This document shows, in pieces, positions 30,966 through 39,884 of a DNA stretch of 64,000 nt. Under the pieces are notes generated by a model. The model ran no database searches. It was given only the letters and a program-made list of their open reading frames with translations, and was not told the origin of the DNA. The position numbers and the translations under genes were made by a program. The stretch lies in the NCBI RefSeq assembly GCF_013366375.1, contig NZ_JABWMJ010000011.1, positions 62,001 through 126,000 on the forward strand. The letters are read 5' to 3'. Every line of letters begins with the position of its first letter. Position 1 is the stretch's first letter. Source of the stretch: Rhizobacter koreensis. Lineage in GTDB: Bacteria > Pseudomonadota > Gammaproteobacteria > Burkholderiales > Burkholderiaceae_C.

Positions 30966-31676
30966 TCACGCGACGGATGCAGGTTCGGTTGACCGGGGCT
31001 GCCCCAGGGTCGGAGCGCGCCGGTTGCGGCGCCGGCGCTGCAGCGCGTGCGCGGCCATCGCCGCGCCCGCTGCGCCGGCGTCGCCCGCGGCGAGCGCGGC
31101 GACGATGCGGCGGTGCTCGCGCGACGACAGCGTCGAGCCGGCGCGCGGAGCGGCGCTGCGCACCAGGCTCAGTTCCTTGGCGAGCTGGCGATCGATCGCC
31201 ATCAGGCGCCGGTTGCCGCTGAGTTCGACGAGTCGGTCGTGAAAGCGCCGGTCGAGCGACTCCCACGCCAGCGCATCCCGCGCCGCGCTCGCCGCGTCGA
31301 GCGCGTCGGCAAGCTCGCGCAGCTCGGCAAGCGTGGTGGCGTCGACGCGGCGCGCGACGCGTCGACCCACGAGTGCATCGATCGCCGCGCGCAGGTCGAG
31401 GATTTCGTCGACTTCGTCGGCGGCGATCTCGCGCACGAACACGCCGCGGTTCTTCTCGGCGCGCACGAGGCCGGCTTCGCCGAGCATCCGGAACGCCTCG
31501 CGCAACGGGCCGCGCGAGACGCCGAGTCGCGCGGCTAGCGCGGTCTCGGTCAGCCGCGCGCCGGGGCCGAGCTCGCCGCTCAGGATCATCCGCTCGAGCT
31601 CGGCCTGTACCGCGCTGGTCAGCGAATGGCGCTGGAGCAGGGCGATGGTGGCGCTCGATGGGGGCTGCGCTGGCAT
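30966..31676 (-). CDS. GntR family transcriptional regulator, FCD (FadR) type
   Basis: This 236-residue repressor has an N-terminal winged helix (ILSGELGPGARLTETALAAR, LGVSRGPLREAFRMLGEAGL) and an FCD effector domain. The FCD metal-site residues appear in the order D (FHDRLVELSGN region), H and H (SREHRRIVAALAAGD, AAHALQRR). The ATG at 31676 was preferred to the GTG one codon earlier. A 12-base palindrome 27 bases upstream may be its own operator. The Na/Pi gene follows closely. Confidence 0.9.
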   Translation of the reverse strand: MPAQPPSSATIALLQRHSLTSAVQAELERMILSGELGPGARLTETALAARLGVSRGPLREAFRMLGEAGLVRAEKNRGVFVREIAADEVDEILDLRAAIDALVGRRVARRVDATTLAELRELADALDAASAARDALAWESLDRRFHDRLVELSGNRRLMAIDRQLAKELSLVRSAAPRAGSTLSSREHRRIVAALAAGDAGAAGAAMAAHALQRRRRNRRAPTLGQPRSTEPASVA

Positions 31677-31703
31677 CACGCGAGTAGATGCTTCGTCTTG
31701 AAA

Positions 31704-31715
31704 ACTGTCAACAGT
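31704..31715. promoter_or_regulatory. Candidate GntR operator (ACTGT-CA-ACAGT)
   Basis: ACTGTCAACAGT has perfect 5-base arms around a 2-base centre. It lies in an AT-richer patch 28 bases upstream of the gntR start. FCD-type regulators usually bind short palindromes of this size near their own promoters. The link to this protein is inferred from position only. Confidence 0.4.
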
Positions 31716-31951
31716 CGGCAGTCTTCCGCCTAAGTGGCGCTGTCGACGGCAACAGGCACCGGCACCAAGGTTGGCGCAACGCCGTCATTGAAAACGCGAC
31801 GCACCCAACGCTTCGTGTTCTCGCCGGCTGCTCGCGAAGCAGGTGTTTGCCGAGGTCTGCGCGGTCAGCCGCGCGGGGTCGCTGGCGTCCTGCACCAGGC
31901 GTGCGCGGGCACCGTCCGCCTCGCGCTCCGCGCGGGAGCGACGCAGATCGC

Positions 31952-33169
31952 TCAGGCGAGCACGTTGTCGCCGCCCAGCATCGGCTCGATCGCGAGGTCG
32001 ACGGCGACGGCGGGGCGCGGCGCGGCTGCCGCTGCCGCGAGCCGGGCGACGTCGCGGCTCTGCGCAAGCTCGGCCTCGGCACGCAGCAGCGCACCCGCGA
32101 GCGTCTCGCCCGGCTCGAGTTGCGCGATGCCGATGTTGAGGCTCACGCGGGCGATGCGCGGCGCGATCTGGCGATCGTCGAGACGCGTCATCACGCGCGC
32201 GGCGGCGCGCCGCGCCTCGTCGGCGCTGGTCTTGAGAAGGAGGGCGGCGAAATCGTCGCCACCCAGGCGGCCGGCGATGTCGCGCCGGCGCAGCGTCTCG
32301 CGCAGCGCCACGCCGACCTGGCGCAGGGCCTCGTCGCCGTTGGACGCGCCGAGCACGTCGTTGATGTGCTTGAGGCAGTCGACGTCGAATACGACGACGC
32401 TGGCAGCGGCGTCGCCGCGTTCGGCGAGCGCCGCCTGGGCGAGCTCGTGGAAGTGGCGCCGGTTCGGCAGCCGCGTCAGCGCGTCGACATCGGCGATGTG
32501 GCGCAGCTTGCGAAGCGAGCCATGCAGATCCTCGACCTTGCGCTCGTGGTTCAGCAGCACGCCAAGGTAGGTCATGAGAAGCGCGGACGCCACGGTGGCG
32601 AGCAGCAGCACGGTGGCGGTCGCCGCCGGCGTGACGCCGACGGCCGTCGCGGTGTAGGCGAGCCACATCGCCTGTGCACCGGCGCCGATCAGCACCGCGG
32701 CGACCAGGCTCTTGAGCGCGGTGCTGATGTTGAAGTCCTCGAGGCGGGTCAGCAGCACCGACGCATACACGTTGAGAGCGATGCCGGCACCGGCGACCAC
32801 GCCGGGGCGCGGCGCGCCGTCGGCGCCGAACGCGGCGCTGACGGCGCCGACGACCCAGGCGGCGCCGAGCAGCAGCCAGTCGACGAGCGCCGGCAGACCG
32901 GGGCTGCGCCGAGAGAAGAAGCGCCGCATGCCGGCGAGCACGACGATCGGCCAGGCGAGCGCGAGCGCCGCGGCGGCGGTCTGCGCCGGCGGCAGCGTCT
33001 CGCCGACCGCGGCGAGCACGAGACCGGGCACGAGCAGCCAGGCGGCACCGACCCACCACCAGGTGCCGCGGTAGCTGCGCTGGCGTGCGGCGACGAAGGT
33101 CGTGACGCCGGCCGCCAGCGCGAGCGCAGCGGCGCAGGCGAGGAGCAGGGTCGGCAGGTGGACTTCCAT
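31952..33169 (-). CDS. Membrane diguanylate cyclase (GGDEF domain)
   Basis: This predicted c-di-GMP synthase has 405 residues. Residues 1-215 hold about six hydrophobic helices forming a MASE-like sensor. A short coiled linker (HERKVEDLHGSLRKLRHIAD) follows, then the GGDEF domain from DALTRLPNRRHFHEL. The signature is GGDDF instead of GGDEF or GGEEF. The inhibitory RxxD site (RRRD) stands five residues before it. The ATG at 33169 was preferred over an in-frame TTG at 33181. It is divergent from the YncE-like gene. Confidence 0.87.
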   Translation of the reverse strand: MEVHLPTLLLACAAALALAAGVTTFVAARQRSYRGTWWWVGAAWLLVPGLVLAAVGETLPPAQTAAAALALAWPIVVLAGMRRFFSRRSPGLPALVDWLLLGAAWVVGAVSAAFGADGAPRPGVVAGAGIALNVYASVLLTRLEDFNISTALKSLVAAVLIGAGAQAMWLAYTATAVGVTPAATATVLLLATVASALLMTYLGVLLNHERKVEDLHGSLRKLRHIADVDALTRLPNRRHFHELAQAALAERGDAAASVVVFDVDCLKHINDVLGASNGDEALRQVGVALRETLRRRDIAGRLGGDDFAALLLKTSADEARRAAARVMTRLDDRQIAPRIARVSLNIGIAQLEPGETLAGALLRAEAELAQSRDVARLAAAAAAPRPAVAVDLAIEPMLGGDNVLA

Positions 33170-33366
33170 GGAGAGCGGCAAGAGAGGGGCGCCGCGACCC
33201 GGCAGGGCAGGCGTTCAGGCAGCAACGGCAAGCATCGCAAATCGCACCGTCGTGCGGGGCGCTCTTGGCCCATGGTGCACGGCGAAAGCGGTATCAATTC
33301 GCAGCGACGTCGGCGTCATCCGACGGGCGAAGCTTCGCTGGCGCGCGGCGCGGCATATCGCACGCG

Positions 33367-34473
33367 ATGTCCGAGCAGGGCCAAAGCCGATCGCTGCGCG
33401 CCGCATGCCACCCGTACACTGCCGCGCTGGTTCTGGCTCGGTTGCGTCTTACGGTGGGTACGTTGCAGTTGTCTGGTCCGGCGCGCCGGCTCGTCTCGGC
33501 CGGGCTGCTGGCGTGGTCGTTCGCTCTCGCGCACGCCGCCCCCGAGCCGCATGCCGCCCGGCCGATCTTCGTGCTGAACTCGCTCGACGCGACCATCAGC
33601 GTGATCGACCCCGTCACCTTCACCGAGACGCAGCGCCTGCCGACCGGCAAGGAGCCGCACCACCTCTATCTCACGCCCGACGAGCGCTCGCTCGTCGTCG
33701 CCAACGCGCTCGCCGACTCGCTGACCTTCATCGACCCGCGCACGGCGGTGATCCAGCGCACCGTGACCGGTATCCCCGACCCGTACCACCTGCGCTTCTC
33801 GCCCGACATGAAGTGGCTGGTGACGGCGTCGAACCGCCTCAACCGGATCGATATCTACCGCTGGGAGCGCGACGCGGCCGAGCCGTTCAAGCTGGCCGCT
33901 CGCGTGGTCGCGCCGCGAACGCCCAGCCATCTGATGATCGACAGCCGCAGCACGACGCTTTACGCGAGCCTGCAGGACAGCGACGAGCTGATCGCGATCG
34001 ACCTCGGGACGCAGAAGCCGCGCTGGAAGAGTCCGGTCGGCAAGATGCCGGCCGACGTGTACCTCTCGCCCGACGACCGCCTGCTGCTGGTCGGCATGAC
34101 CGGCGACGAGTTCGTCGAGGTCTACGACGTCAGCGCGGCCACGCCGCGCCTCGTCAAGCGAATCCAGACCGGCGCCGGCGCGCACGCGTTCCGGGCCCGC
34201 GGCGACGGCCGCCACGTGTTCGTCAGCAACCGTGTCGCCAACACGATCAGCCAGATCGACCTGCAGACGCTCGCCGTGACCGACACCTACCCCGCGCCGG
34301 GCGGGCCGGACTGCATGGAAGTGTCGGCGGACGGCAAGACGCTGATGACGACCTCGCGCTGGGCTCGCAAGCTCACCTTCATCGACCTCGAGAAGAAGGT
34401 GGTGGCGCGGCAGGTCGCGGTCGGCCGGTCGCCGCACGGCGTCTGGACGCTCGACCATGCCTCGAGGCGCTGA
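33367..34473 (+). CDS. YncE-like beta-propeller protein, exported
   Basis: This is a predicted periplasmic seven-bladed propeller of the YncE/lactonase-like family. Repeats such as RPIFVLNSLDATISVIDP, LYLTPDERSLVVANALAD and GRHVFVSNRVANTISQIDLQ recur with the YVTN spacing. A signal peptide precedes residue 60 (RRLVSAGLLAWSFALAHA). With the ATG at 33367 the leader is unusually long. A GTG at 33454 would give a normal 28-residue signal, so the true start is open. Neither has a clear ribosome site. It overlaps the deacetylase gene by 17 bases. Confidence 0.82.
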   Translation: MSEQGQSRSLRAACHPYTAALVLARLRLTVGTLQLSGPARRLVSAGLLAWSFALAHAAPEPHAARPIFVLNSLDATISVIDPVTFTETQRLPTGKEPHHLYLTPDERSLVVANALADSLTFIDPRTAVIQRTVTGIPDPYHLRFSPDMKWLVTASNRLNRIDIYRWERDAAEPFKLAARVVAPRTPSHLMIDSRSTTLYASLQDSDELIAIDLGTQKPRWKSPVGKMPADVYLSPDDRLLLVGMTGDEFVEVYDVSAATPRLVKRIQTGAGAHAFRARGDGRHVFVSNRVANTISQIDLQTLAVTDTYPAPGGPDCMEVSADGKTLMTTSRWARKLTFIDLEKKVVARQVAVGRSPHGVWTLDHASRR

Positions 34474-35314
34474 CGCGCGCGGCCTCGCGCCGGGACGCCG
34501 GGCTCGGGGTGGCGCCGGCGCGGCGGCGCGTCGCGCCGCGCTCGCCATCGCGCTCGCCGCCGCTCCGGCGTTCGGTGCCGACTGCGGCACCTGCCGCGGC
34601 GCGGCCGGCGAGCGCCCGCTCTACCTCACGTTCGACACGGGCCACATGGGGGTCGCGCCCCTGGTCGCCGAGGTGCTGGCGCGCCAGGGCGTCAAGGCGA
34701 CGTTCTTCGTTGCCAACGAGCCGACGCTGGACGGCGGCAGCAGCCTCGACGAGCGCTGGGCGCCGTGGTGGAAGGCGCGTGTCGCCGAAGGCCATGCGTT
34801 CGGCTCGCACACCTTCGACCATGTCTACTGGGTCGCCGACCGCGGAGCGGCGGGCTTTCGCATGAAGCCGGCGTTCGGCGCCGACGCCGGCCACGCCAGC
34901 GACTGGAGCGCCGCGCGCTATTGCGCCGAGCTGAACCGCTCGGCCGAACGCTTCCGCGCGATCACCGGCGAGGCACTGCTGCCGATCTTCCGGGCACCCG
35001 GCGGCAAGACCTCGCCCGCGCTGCTCGCCGCCGCGCGCGGCTGCGGCTGGCTGCACGTCGGCTGGAGCCCGGCCGGCTTCCTCGGCGACGAGCTGCCGAG
35101 CGAGCGCGCATCGAACCGGCAGCTGCTGGAGCGCGCGCTGCGCGACGTGCGGCCCGGCGACATCCTGCTCGCCCACCTGGGGATCTGGTCGCGCAAGGAC
35201 GCGTGGGCGCCCGCGGTGCTCGAGCCGCTGATCGCGAAACTCCGGTCCACCGGTTTCTGCTTCGCGACGTTACGTGAGCACCCCGCCTACCGCTCGCACC
35301 TCCAAGGCAAATGA
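34457..35314 (+). CDS. Polysaccharide deacetylase (NodB domain), exported
   Basis: This is a carbohydrate esterase family 4-like enzyme (285 residues) that would act on acetylated glycans in the envelope. A signal peptide covers about residues 1-40 (ALAIALAAAPAFGA). Motif 1 is LTFDTGH (the second Asp of the usual TFDDG is Thr). Motif 2 is SHTFDH, with both metal His. Motif 3 is FRAPGGKTS. It lies between the YncE-like gene and the hydroxylase, overlapping the latter by 4 bases (ATGA). The changed metal Asp is found in some relatives, so activity remains likely. Confidence 0.87.
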   Translation: MPRGADARGLAPGRRARGGAGAAARRAALAIALAAAPAFGADCGTCRGAAGERPLYLTFDTGHMGVAPLVAEVLARQGVKATFFVANEPTLDGGSSLDERWAPWWKARVAEGHAFGSHTFDHVYWVADRGAAGFRMKPAFGADAGHASDWSAARYCAELNRSAERFRAITGEALLPIFRAPGGKTSPALLAAARGCGWLHVGWSPAGFLGDELPSERASNRQLLERALRDVRPGDILLAHLGIWSRKDAWAPAVLEPLIAKLRSTGFCFATLREHPAYRSHLQGK

Positions 35315-36297
35315 TCGACGCCTTCGTGACCCGCCTCGCCGACGTCTTCGGCGCCGCCCAGCAGACCGTCTTCGAGGCCGCCGTCGCGCCGGTGATGTTC
35401 GCGATCGGGCTCGGCAACCTGCTCGAGGACGCGTTCGCCGCGACCGGCTGGCTGCTCGTCGGAGTCATCGAGATCGCGGTCCTGATCGGCGGCATCGGCG
35501 CGCTGGAGCGCTGGCGCCCGGTCGCTCCCGTCACCGACAGGAGTGGCGTGCGCACCGACATCCTCTACACACTGGTGCACCGGCTGGGCCTCTTTCGCGT
35601 GCTGCTGTTCTTCCTGGTCGACCCGCTCTGGGACTGGACCTTCGCCGAGCTGCGCCTCGTCGGCTGGCAGGTCTGGCAACTCGACGAGCTGGTCGGCCGC
35701 TGGTGGCCGGGCGTCACCGACACCGCTTGGTTCGGCCTTGTCGCCTACCTGGTGGTGCTCGACTTCGCCGGCTACTGGATCCATCGTGCCCAGCACGCCG
35801 CCAACTGGTGGTGGGCGCTGCACGCGCTGCACCACAGCCAGCGCGAGATGACCATGTGGAGCGACAACCGCAGCCACCTGCTCGACGACCTGATCCGCGA
35901 CGGCATCCTCGTCATGCTCGCCCATGCGATCGGCGTCGCGCCCGGACAGTTCGTGGCGATCGTGGTCTGCACCCAGCTGCTCGAGAGCCTGGCGCACGCG
36001 AACGTGCGGATCGGTTTCGCGTCCTTGGAACGGCTGCTGGTGAGCCCGCGCTATCACCGCCTGCACCACGCGATCGGCGTCGGCCATGAGTCGGCCGGGC
36101 CGAACAGCCTCGGCGGCCACAACTTCGCGGTGCTGTTTCCGCTCTGGGACATCGTGTTCCGCAGCGCGAAGTTCGCCGACACCTTCCCGCCCACCGGCAT
36201 CCGCGACCAGCTCCCGGAGCACGGCGGGCGCGACTACGGCGATGGCTTCTGGCGCCAGCAATGGCTCGGCCTGCGCCGGCTTTTCGGCGCGCGCTGA
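35311..36297 (+). CDS. Sterol desaturase / fatty acid hydroxylase family protein
   Basis: This integral membrane di-iron oxygenase of the FA_hydroxylase superfamily has 328 residues. The histidine boxes are visible as HRAQHAANW, HALHHSQREM, YHRLHH and HAIGVGH. Several hydrophobic helices precede the boxes. The ATG overlaps the deacetylase stop by 4 bases. The partners suggest work on envelope lipids, but the substrate is unknown. Confidence 0.88.
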   Translation: MIDAFVTRLADVFGAAQQTVFEAAVAPVMFAIGLGNLLEDAFAATGWLLVGVIEIAVLIGGIGALERWRPVAPVTDRSGVRTDILYTLVHRLGLFRVLLFFLVDPLWDWTFAELRLVGWQVWQLDELVGRWWPGVTDTAWFGLVAYLVVLDFAGYWIHRAQHAANWWWALHALHHSQREMTMWSDNRSHLLDDLIRDGILVMLAHAIGVAPGQFVAIVVCTQLLESLAHANVRIGFASLERLLVSPRYHRLHHAIGVGHESAGPNSLGGHNFAVLFPLWDIVFRSAKFADTFPPTGIRDQLPEHGGRDYGDGFWRQQWLGLRRLFGAR

Positions 36298-36331
36298 ATC
36301 CTCGGCCGCGGGCGCGGCGACACTCGCGGCG

Positions 36332-37198
36332 ATGAAGGGGATCGTCGACGCGTTCTGGCGGGCCGCCGCGTACTGCCTGCATCCCAAGGTCATCGGGCTC
36401 TCGCTGCTGCCGCTGGTGCTGGTCGCCGGCGCGACGGCGGCCCTCGGCTGGTTCTTCTGGGAGCCGGGGATCGACGCCGTGCGAGCGACGCTCGAGCGAT
36501 GGGCGCTGCTGGCGCCGCTCTTCGCCTGGCTCGACGCGATCGGCTTCGGCTCGTTCCGCAGCGTGCTCGCACCGCTGGTGGTGGTCGCGCTGGCGCTGCC
36601 GGTGATCGTGCTCGCCTCGCTGGTGCTGGTCGCCGCCCTCATGACGCCGGCACTGGTGCGCCTGGTCGCCGCGCGCCGCTTTCCGCAGCTCGAGCGGCGC
36701 CGCGGCGGCAGCTTCTGGCAGGGCGTGCGCGCGTCGCTCGGCTGGACTTTGGTCGCGGTCGTCGCGCTGGCGGTGAGCGTGCCGTTCTGGCTCATCCCGC
36801 CGCTCGGCGTGGTCCTGCCGCCGCTGATCTGGGGCTGGCTGACCACGCGTGTGCTCAGCTTCGACGTGCTCGCCGAACACGCGAGCGCGAGCGAGCGGCG
36901 CCGCCTCGTCGTTCAGCTGCGCTGGCCGCTGCTCGCGATCGGGATCGTGACCGGCTACCTGGGTGCCGCGCCGACCCTGTTGTGGGCGCTCGGCGCGATG
37001 ACGCTGGTGTTCGCACCGCTCCTGATCGTCGTCTCGATCTGGCTCTACACCCTGATCTTCGCCTTCTCGGCGCTCTGGTTCGCGCACTACCTGCTGGCGG
37101 CGCTGAACGCGCTGCGTGCCGCGGCGACCGGGGCCGGGGAGAATCGCGGCTCGACCACTTCGATGGCGCTGCGTGCGCCGGACCCACCCCTGCGATGA
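36332..37198 (+). CDS. EI24 domain-containing membrane protein (CysZ-like)
   Basis: This 288-residue inner-membrane protein belongs to the EI24 superfamily, which includes the sulfate transporter CysZ. Four to six long hydrophobic helices are visible. The start MKGIVDAFWRAAAYCLHPKV is typical of the betaproteobacterial branch. The frame is open 82 codons upstream, but those codons shadow the hydroxylase gene. Its stop overlaps the next ATG by 4 bases. No sulfate genes are nearby, so the CysZ role is not supported by context. Confidence 0.82.
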   Translation: MKGIVDAFWRAAAYCLHPKVIGLSLLPLVLVAGATAALGWFFWEPGIDAVRATLERWALLAPLFAWLDAIGFGSFRSVLAPLVVVALALPVIVLASLVLVAALMTPALVRLVAARRFPQLERRRGGSFWQGVRASLGWTLVAVVALAVSVPFWLIPPLGVVLPPLIWGWLTTRVLSFDVLAEHASASERRRLVVQLRWPLLAIGIVTGYLGAAPTLLWALGAMTLVFAPLLIVVSIWLYTLIFAFSALWFAHYLLAALNALRAAATGAGENRGSTTSMALRAPDPPLR

Positions 37199-38019
37199 AC
37201 ATCGGCCTCATCATCATCGGCGACGAGATCCTCTCGGGAAAGCGCGCCGACAAGCACCTGCCGCGCGTCATCGAGATCCTCGCCGCTCGTGGCCTCGCGC
37301 TCGCCTGGGTCCGCATCGTCGGCGACGACCCCGCGCTGATCACCGCGACGCTCGCCGACGCGTTTGCCTCCGGCGATCTGGTGTTCTCGTGCGGCGGCAT
37401 CGGCGCGACCCCCGACGACCACACGCGTCAGTGCGCCGCCGCGGCGCTCCGCGTGCCGCTCGAGCTCCACCCGGGAGGCCGCGAGCTGATCCTCGAGCGC
37501 ATGCGCGACGTCGCGCGCGAGCAGGGCACGCCGTACGAGCCCGAGCGCGACGACAACCGGCATCGCCTCAACATGGCGGTCTTCCCCCAGGGCGCCGAGC
37601 TGGTCCCGAATCCGTACAACAAGATCCCCGGGTTCTCGATGCCGAGCACCGCGCCGGGTGCCGACCCGCACGCGAGGGTCTACTTCGTGCCCGGGTTTCC
37701 CGTCATGGCCTGGCCGATGATCGAGTGGGCGCTCGACGTGCGCTGTGCGGGGCTGCACGCGGAGCAGACCACGCGGGAACGCTCGGTGATCGTCTTCGGC
37801 GCGATGGAGGCGGCGCTCACGCCGCTGATGGAGCAGATCGAAGCCGCCTACGCCGGCGTGAAGGTGTTCAGCCTGCCGAGCGTCGACCATCCGCAGTGGG
37901 GGCGGCACATCGAGCTGGGCGTCAAAGGCGCGGCGGTGAGCCTTGATGCAGCCTATTCAGCGCTGCTGACCGGACTGCGCCAACATGGTGCCGAGCTTGG
38001 CCCCGAGCTGGTGCGTTGA
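37195..38019 (+). CDS. Molybdopterin-binding / CinA N-terminal-like protein
   Basis: This 274-residue protein has a MoaB/MogA-like fold as in the N-terminal half of CinA. The start MNIGLIIIGDEILSGKRADK and SCGGIGATPDDHT are the family motifs, and NKIPGFSMP is also conserved. The C-terminal nicotinamide-nucleotide amidase half of full CinA is absent. The exact reaction is unknown. The gene ends inside a perfect 10-base dyad (38007-38030). It closes the operon begun near 33.4 kb. Confidence 0.83.
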   Translation: MNIGLIIIGDEILSGKRADKHLPRVIEILAARGLALAWVRIVGDDPALITATLADAFASGDLVFSCGGIGATPDDHTRQCAAAALRVPLELHPGGRELILERMRDVAREQGTPYEPERDDNRHRLNMAVFPQGAELVPNPYNKIPGFSMPSTAPGADPHARVYFVPGFPVMAWPMIEWALDVRCAGLHAEQTTRERSVIVFGAMEAALTPLMEQIEAAYAGVKVFSLPSVDHPQWGRHIELGVKGAAVSLDAAYSALLTGLRQHGAELGPELVR

Positions 38020-38030
38020 CACGCACCAGC
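38007..38030. repeat. Perfect 10-base inverted repeat over the CinA-like stop
   Basis: GCTGGTGCGT and ACGCACCAGC face each other across TGAC. The hairpin would be strong, but no T tract follows, so it is not a standard intrinsic terminator. It could be an mRNA 3' end hairpin or a protein site in the region upstream of glnA. Confidence 0.5.
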
Positions 38031-38142
38031 GTCGCCTTGCACCAATCGGATCCATCTCAGCCCTATCCCTGCATGCCGTAGCGGACGCTCCGAGGCTCTG
38101 CCTGCACCGCGCGGCGCCGGACGCCTCGTCAGCGACGTCCAC

Positions 38143-38158
38143 TGGCATGCTTACTGCT
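38143..38158 (+). promoter_or_regulatory. Sigma-54 promoter of glnA
   Basis: TGGCATGCTTACTGCT matches TGGCACG-N4-TTGC at 9 of 11 fixed bases. The invariant GG (38144-38145) and GC (38156-38157) are at the exact spacing. Transcription would start near 38169, leaving a leader of about 80 bases. Single GCACC half-sites of the NtrC type lie upstream (38023, 38040 and 38104), without a full dyad. Nitrogen control is expected for glnA, and the activator genes ntrB-ntrC follow downstream. Confidence 0.65.
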
Positions 38159-38250
38159 ACATTTCTGTGCGCACTTAGGGTCCGCTCCCGCGCTTGCCGG
38201 GCTGCCCGGGCTCCCACAAACCCCCGCCAGTACTCCCAGGAGATTGATTG

Positions 38251-39666
38251 ATGGCCACCAAGACCGTCGCCGACGTGATGAACATGGTGAAGGAGAACGA
38301 AGTCAAGTTCGTCGACTTCCGCTTCACCGACACCCGCGGCAAGGAACAGCACGTCACGGTGCCGGTCTCGCATTTCGATGAAGACAAGTTCACCTCCGGC
38401 CATGCCTTCGATGGGTCGTCGATCGCCGGCTGGAAGGGTATCGAGGCGTCGGACATGCAGCTGATGCCCGACCCGAACACGGCCAACATCGACCCGTTCT
38501 TCGAAGAGCCGACGCTCATCCTGACCTGCGACGTGGTCGAGCCGAGCGACGGCAAGCCCTACGAGCGCGATCCGCGCTCGCTCGCCAAGCGCGCCGAGGC
38601 CTACATGAAGGCCTCGGGCCTCGGCGATGCCGCCTACTTCGGCCCCGAGCCCGAGTTCTTCGTGTTCGACAGCGTGCGCTGGCAGGTCGACATGTCGGGC
38701 TGCTTCGTGAAGATCGAGTCCGAAGAGGGCTCTTGGAACACGGGCAAGGACTACGAGCACGGCAACTCGGGCTATCGCCCGACCGTCAAGGGCGGCTACT
38801 TCCCGACCCCGCCGATCGACTCGTTCCAGGACATGCGCTCGGAGATGTGCCTGATCCTCGAATCGCTCGGCATTCCGGTCGAGGTGCACCATCACGAGGT
38901 GGCGCAGGCGCAGATGGAGATCGGCACCCGCTTCTCGACGCTGGTCGAGCGCGCCGACTGGCTGCAGCTGCAGAAGTACGTGATCCAGAACGTCGCCAAC
39001 TCGTACGGCAAGACGGCGACCTTCATGCCCAAGCCGATCGTCGGCGATAACGGCTCGGGGATGCACGTGCACCAGTCGGTGTCGAAGGACGGCAAGAACC
39101 TGTTCGCCGGTGACGGCTACGCGGGCCTGTCGGAGTTCGCGCTGTTCTACATCGGCGGCATCATCAAGCACGCGCGCGCGCTCAACGCGATCACGAATCC
39201 CGGCACCAACAGCTACAAGCGGCTGGTTCCGGGCTTCGAGGCGCCGGTCAAGCTCGCGTACAGCTCGCGCAACCGCTCGGCGTCGATCCGCATCCCGTAC
39301 GTCGCCAACCCGCGCGGCCGCCGCATCGAGGCGCGCTTCCCGGACCCGCTGGCGAACCCGTACCTCGCGTTCTCGGCGCTGCTGATGGCCGGTCTCGACG
39401 GCGTCGAGAACAAGATCCACCCGGGCGAGGCGGCGACCAAGGACCTCTACCACCTGCCGCCGGAAGAGGACGCGAAGATCCCGACCGTCTGCTCGAGCCT
39501 CGACCAGGCGCTCGAGGCGCTCGACAACGACCGCGCGTTCCTCACCAAGGGCGGCGTGTTCACCGACGCCTACATCGACGCCTACATCGAGCTGAAGATG
39601 CAGGAGGTGACGCGCTTCCGCATGACGACGCACCCGGTCGAGTTCGATCTCTACTACAGCCTCTGA
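38251..39666 (+). CDS. glnA: Glutamine synthetase, type I
   Basis: This enzyme makes glutamine from glutamate, ammonia and ATP, and works as a dodecamer. Its 471 residues match GSI-beta. The N-terminal beta-grasp [18 protein letters not shown], the metal-site [15 protein letters not shown], the ATP-site [20 protein letters not shown] and the adenylylation-site tyrosine in [10 protein letters not shown] are present, so GlnE-type control is likely. AGGAG lies 9 bases before the ATG. A sigma-54 promoter and a terminator flank it. Confidence 0.98.
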   Translation: MATKTVADVMNMVKENEVKFVDFRFTDTRGKEQHVTVPVSHFDEDKFTSGHAFDGSSIAGWKGIEASDMQLMPDPNTANIDPFFEEPTLILTCDVVEPSDGKPYERDPRSLAKRAEAYMKASGLGDAAYFGPEPEFFVFDSVRWQVDMSGCFVKIESEEGSWNTGKDYEHGNSGYRPTVKGGYFPTPPIDSFQDMRSEMCLILESLGIPVEVHHHEVAQAQMEIGTRFSTLVERADWLQLQKYVIQNVANSYGKTATFMPKPIVGDNGSGMHVHQSVSKDGKNLFAGDGYAGLSEFALFYIGGIIKHARALNAITNPGTNSYKRLVPGFEAPVKLAYSSRNRSASIRIPYVANPRGRRIEARFPDPLANPYLAFSALLMAGLDGVENKIHPGEAATKDLYHLPPEEDAKIPTVCSSLDQALEALDNDRAFLTKGGVFTDAYIDAYIELKMQEVTRFRMTTHPVEFDLYYSL

Positions 39667-39684
39667 GCAGGGCTCGACTCGAAC

Positions 39685-39708
39685 AAGGGACGCCGCGGCG
39701 TCCCTTTT
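39685..39708 (+). terminator. Intrinsic terminator after glnA
   Basis: AAGGGACGCC and GGCGTCCCTT form a perfect stem with a minimal loop, followed by TT and then C. It stands 18 bases after the glnA stop. The T tract is short, so termination may be partial, letting some transcription reach ntrB-ntrC. Confidence 0.75.
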
Positions 39709-39884
39709 CGTTGGTGCCGCGTCTGCCTGTTGCGGCGATCCGACGCCGGTGGCGGCCGGCGTGCCGGATGACCCGCCGCAGCGCGACGGTGCGCGGGGTC
39801 TTGCATGAAGGCGAGGGCTCGCTGCGGGACAATCCGCGCGCCTTGCCGGCACCCGCCGGCGGACCGCATCGGCTGGAGGATCGG

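Noticed and set aside
31716..31951. A short gene between gntR and the diguanylate cyclase gene
   Set aside because: Frames cross this stretch, but none has a ribosome site, a plausible start or recognisable residues.
32266..32280. GGDDF as evidence for an inactive diguanylate cyclase
   Set aside because: The change is conservative (Glu to Asp), and the I-site RxxD and the rest of the domain are intact, so inactivity cannot be claimed.
38007..38045. Full NtrC enhancer dyad upstream of glnA
   Set aside because: The dyad arms are in the wrong order for GCACC-N-GGTGC and only single half-sites follow, so no full site could be supported.
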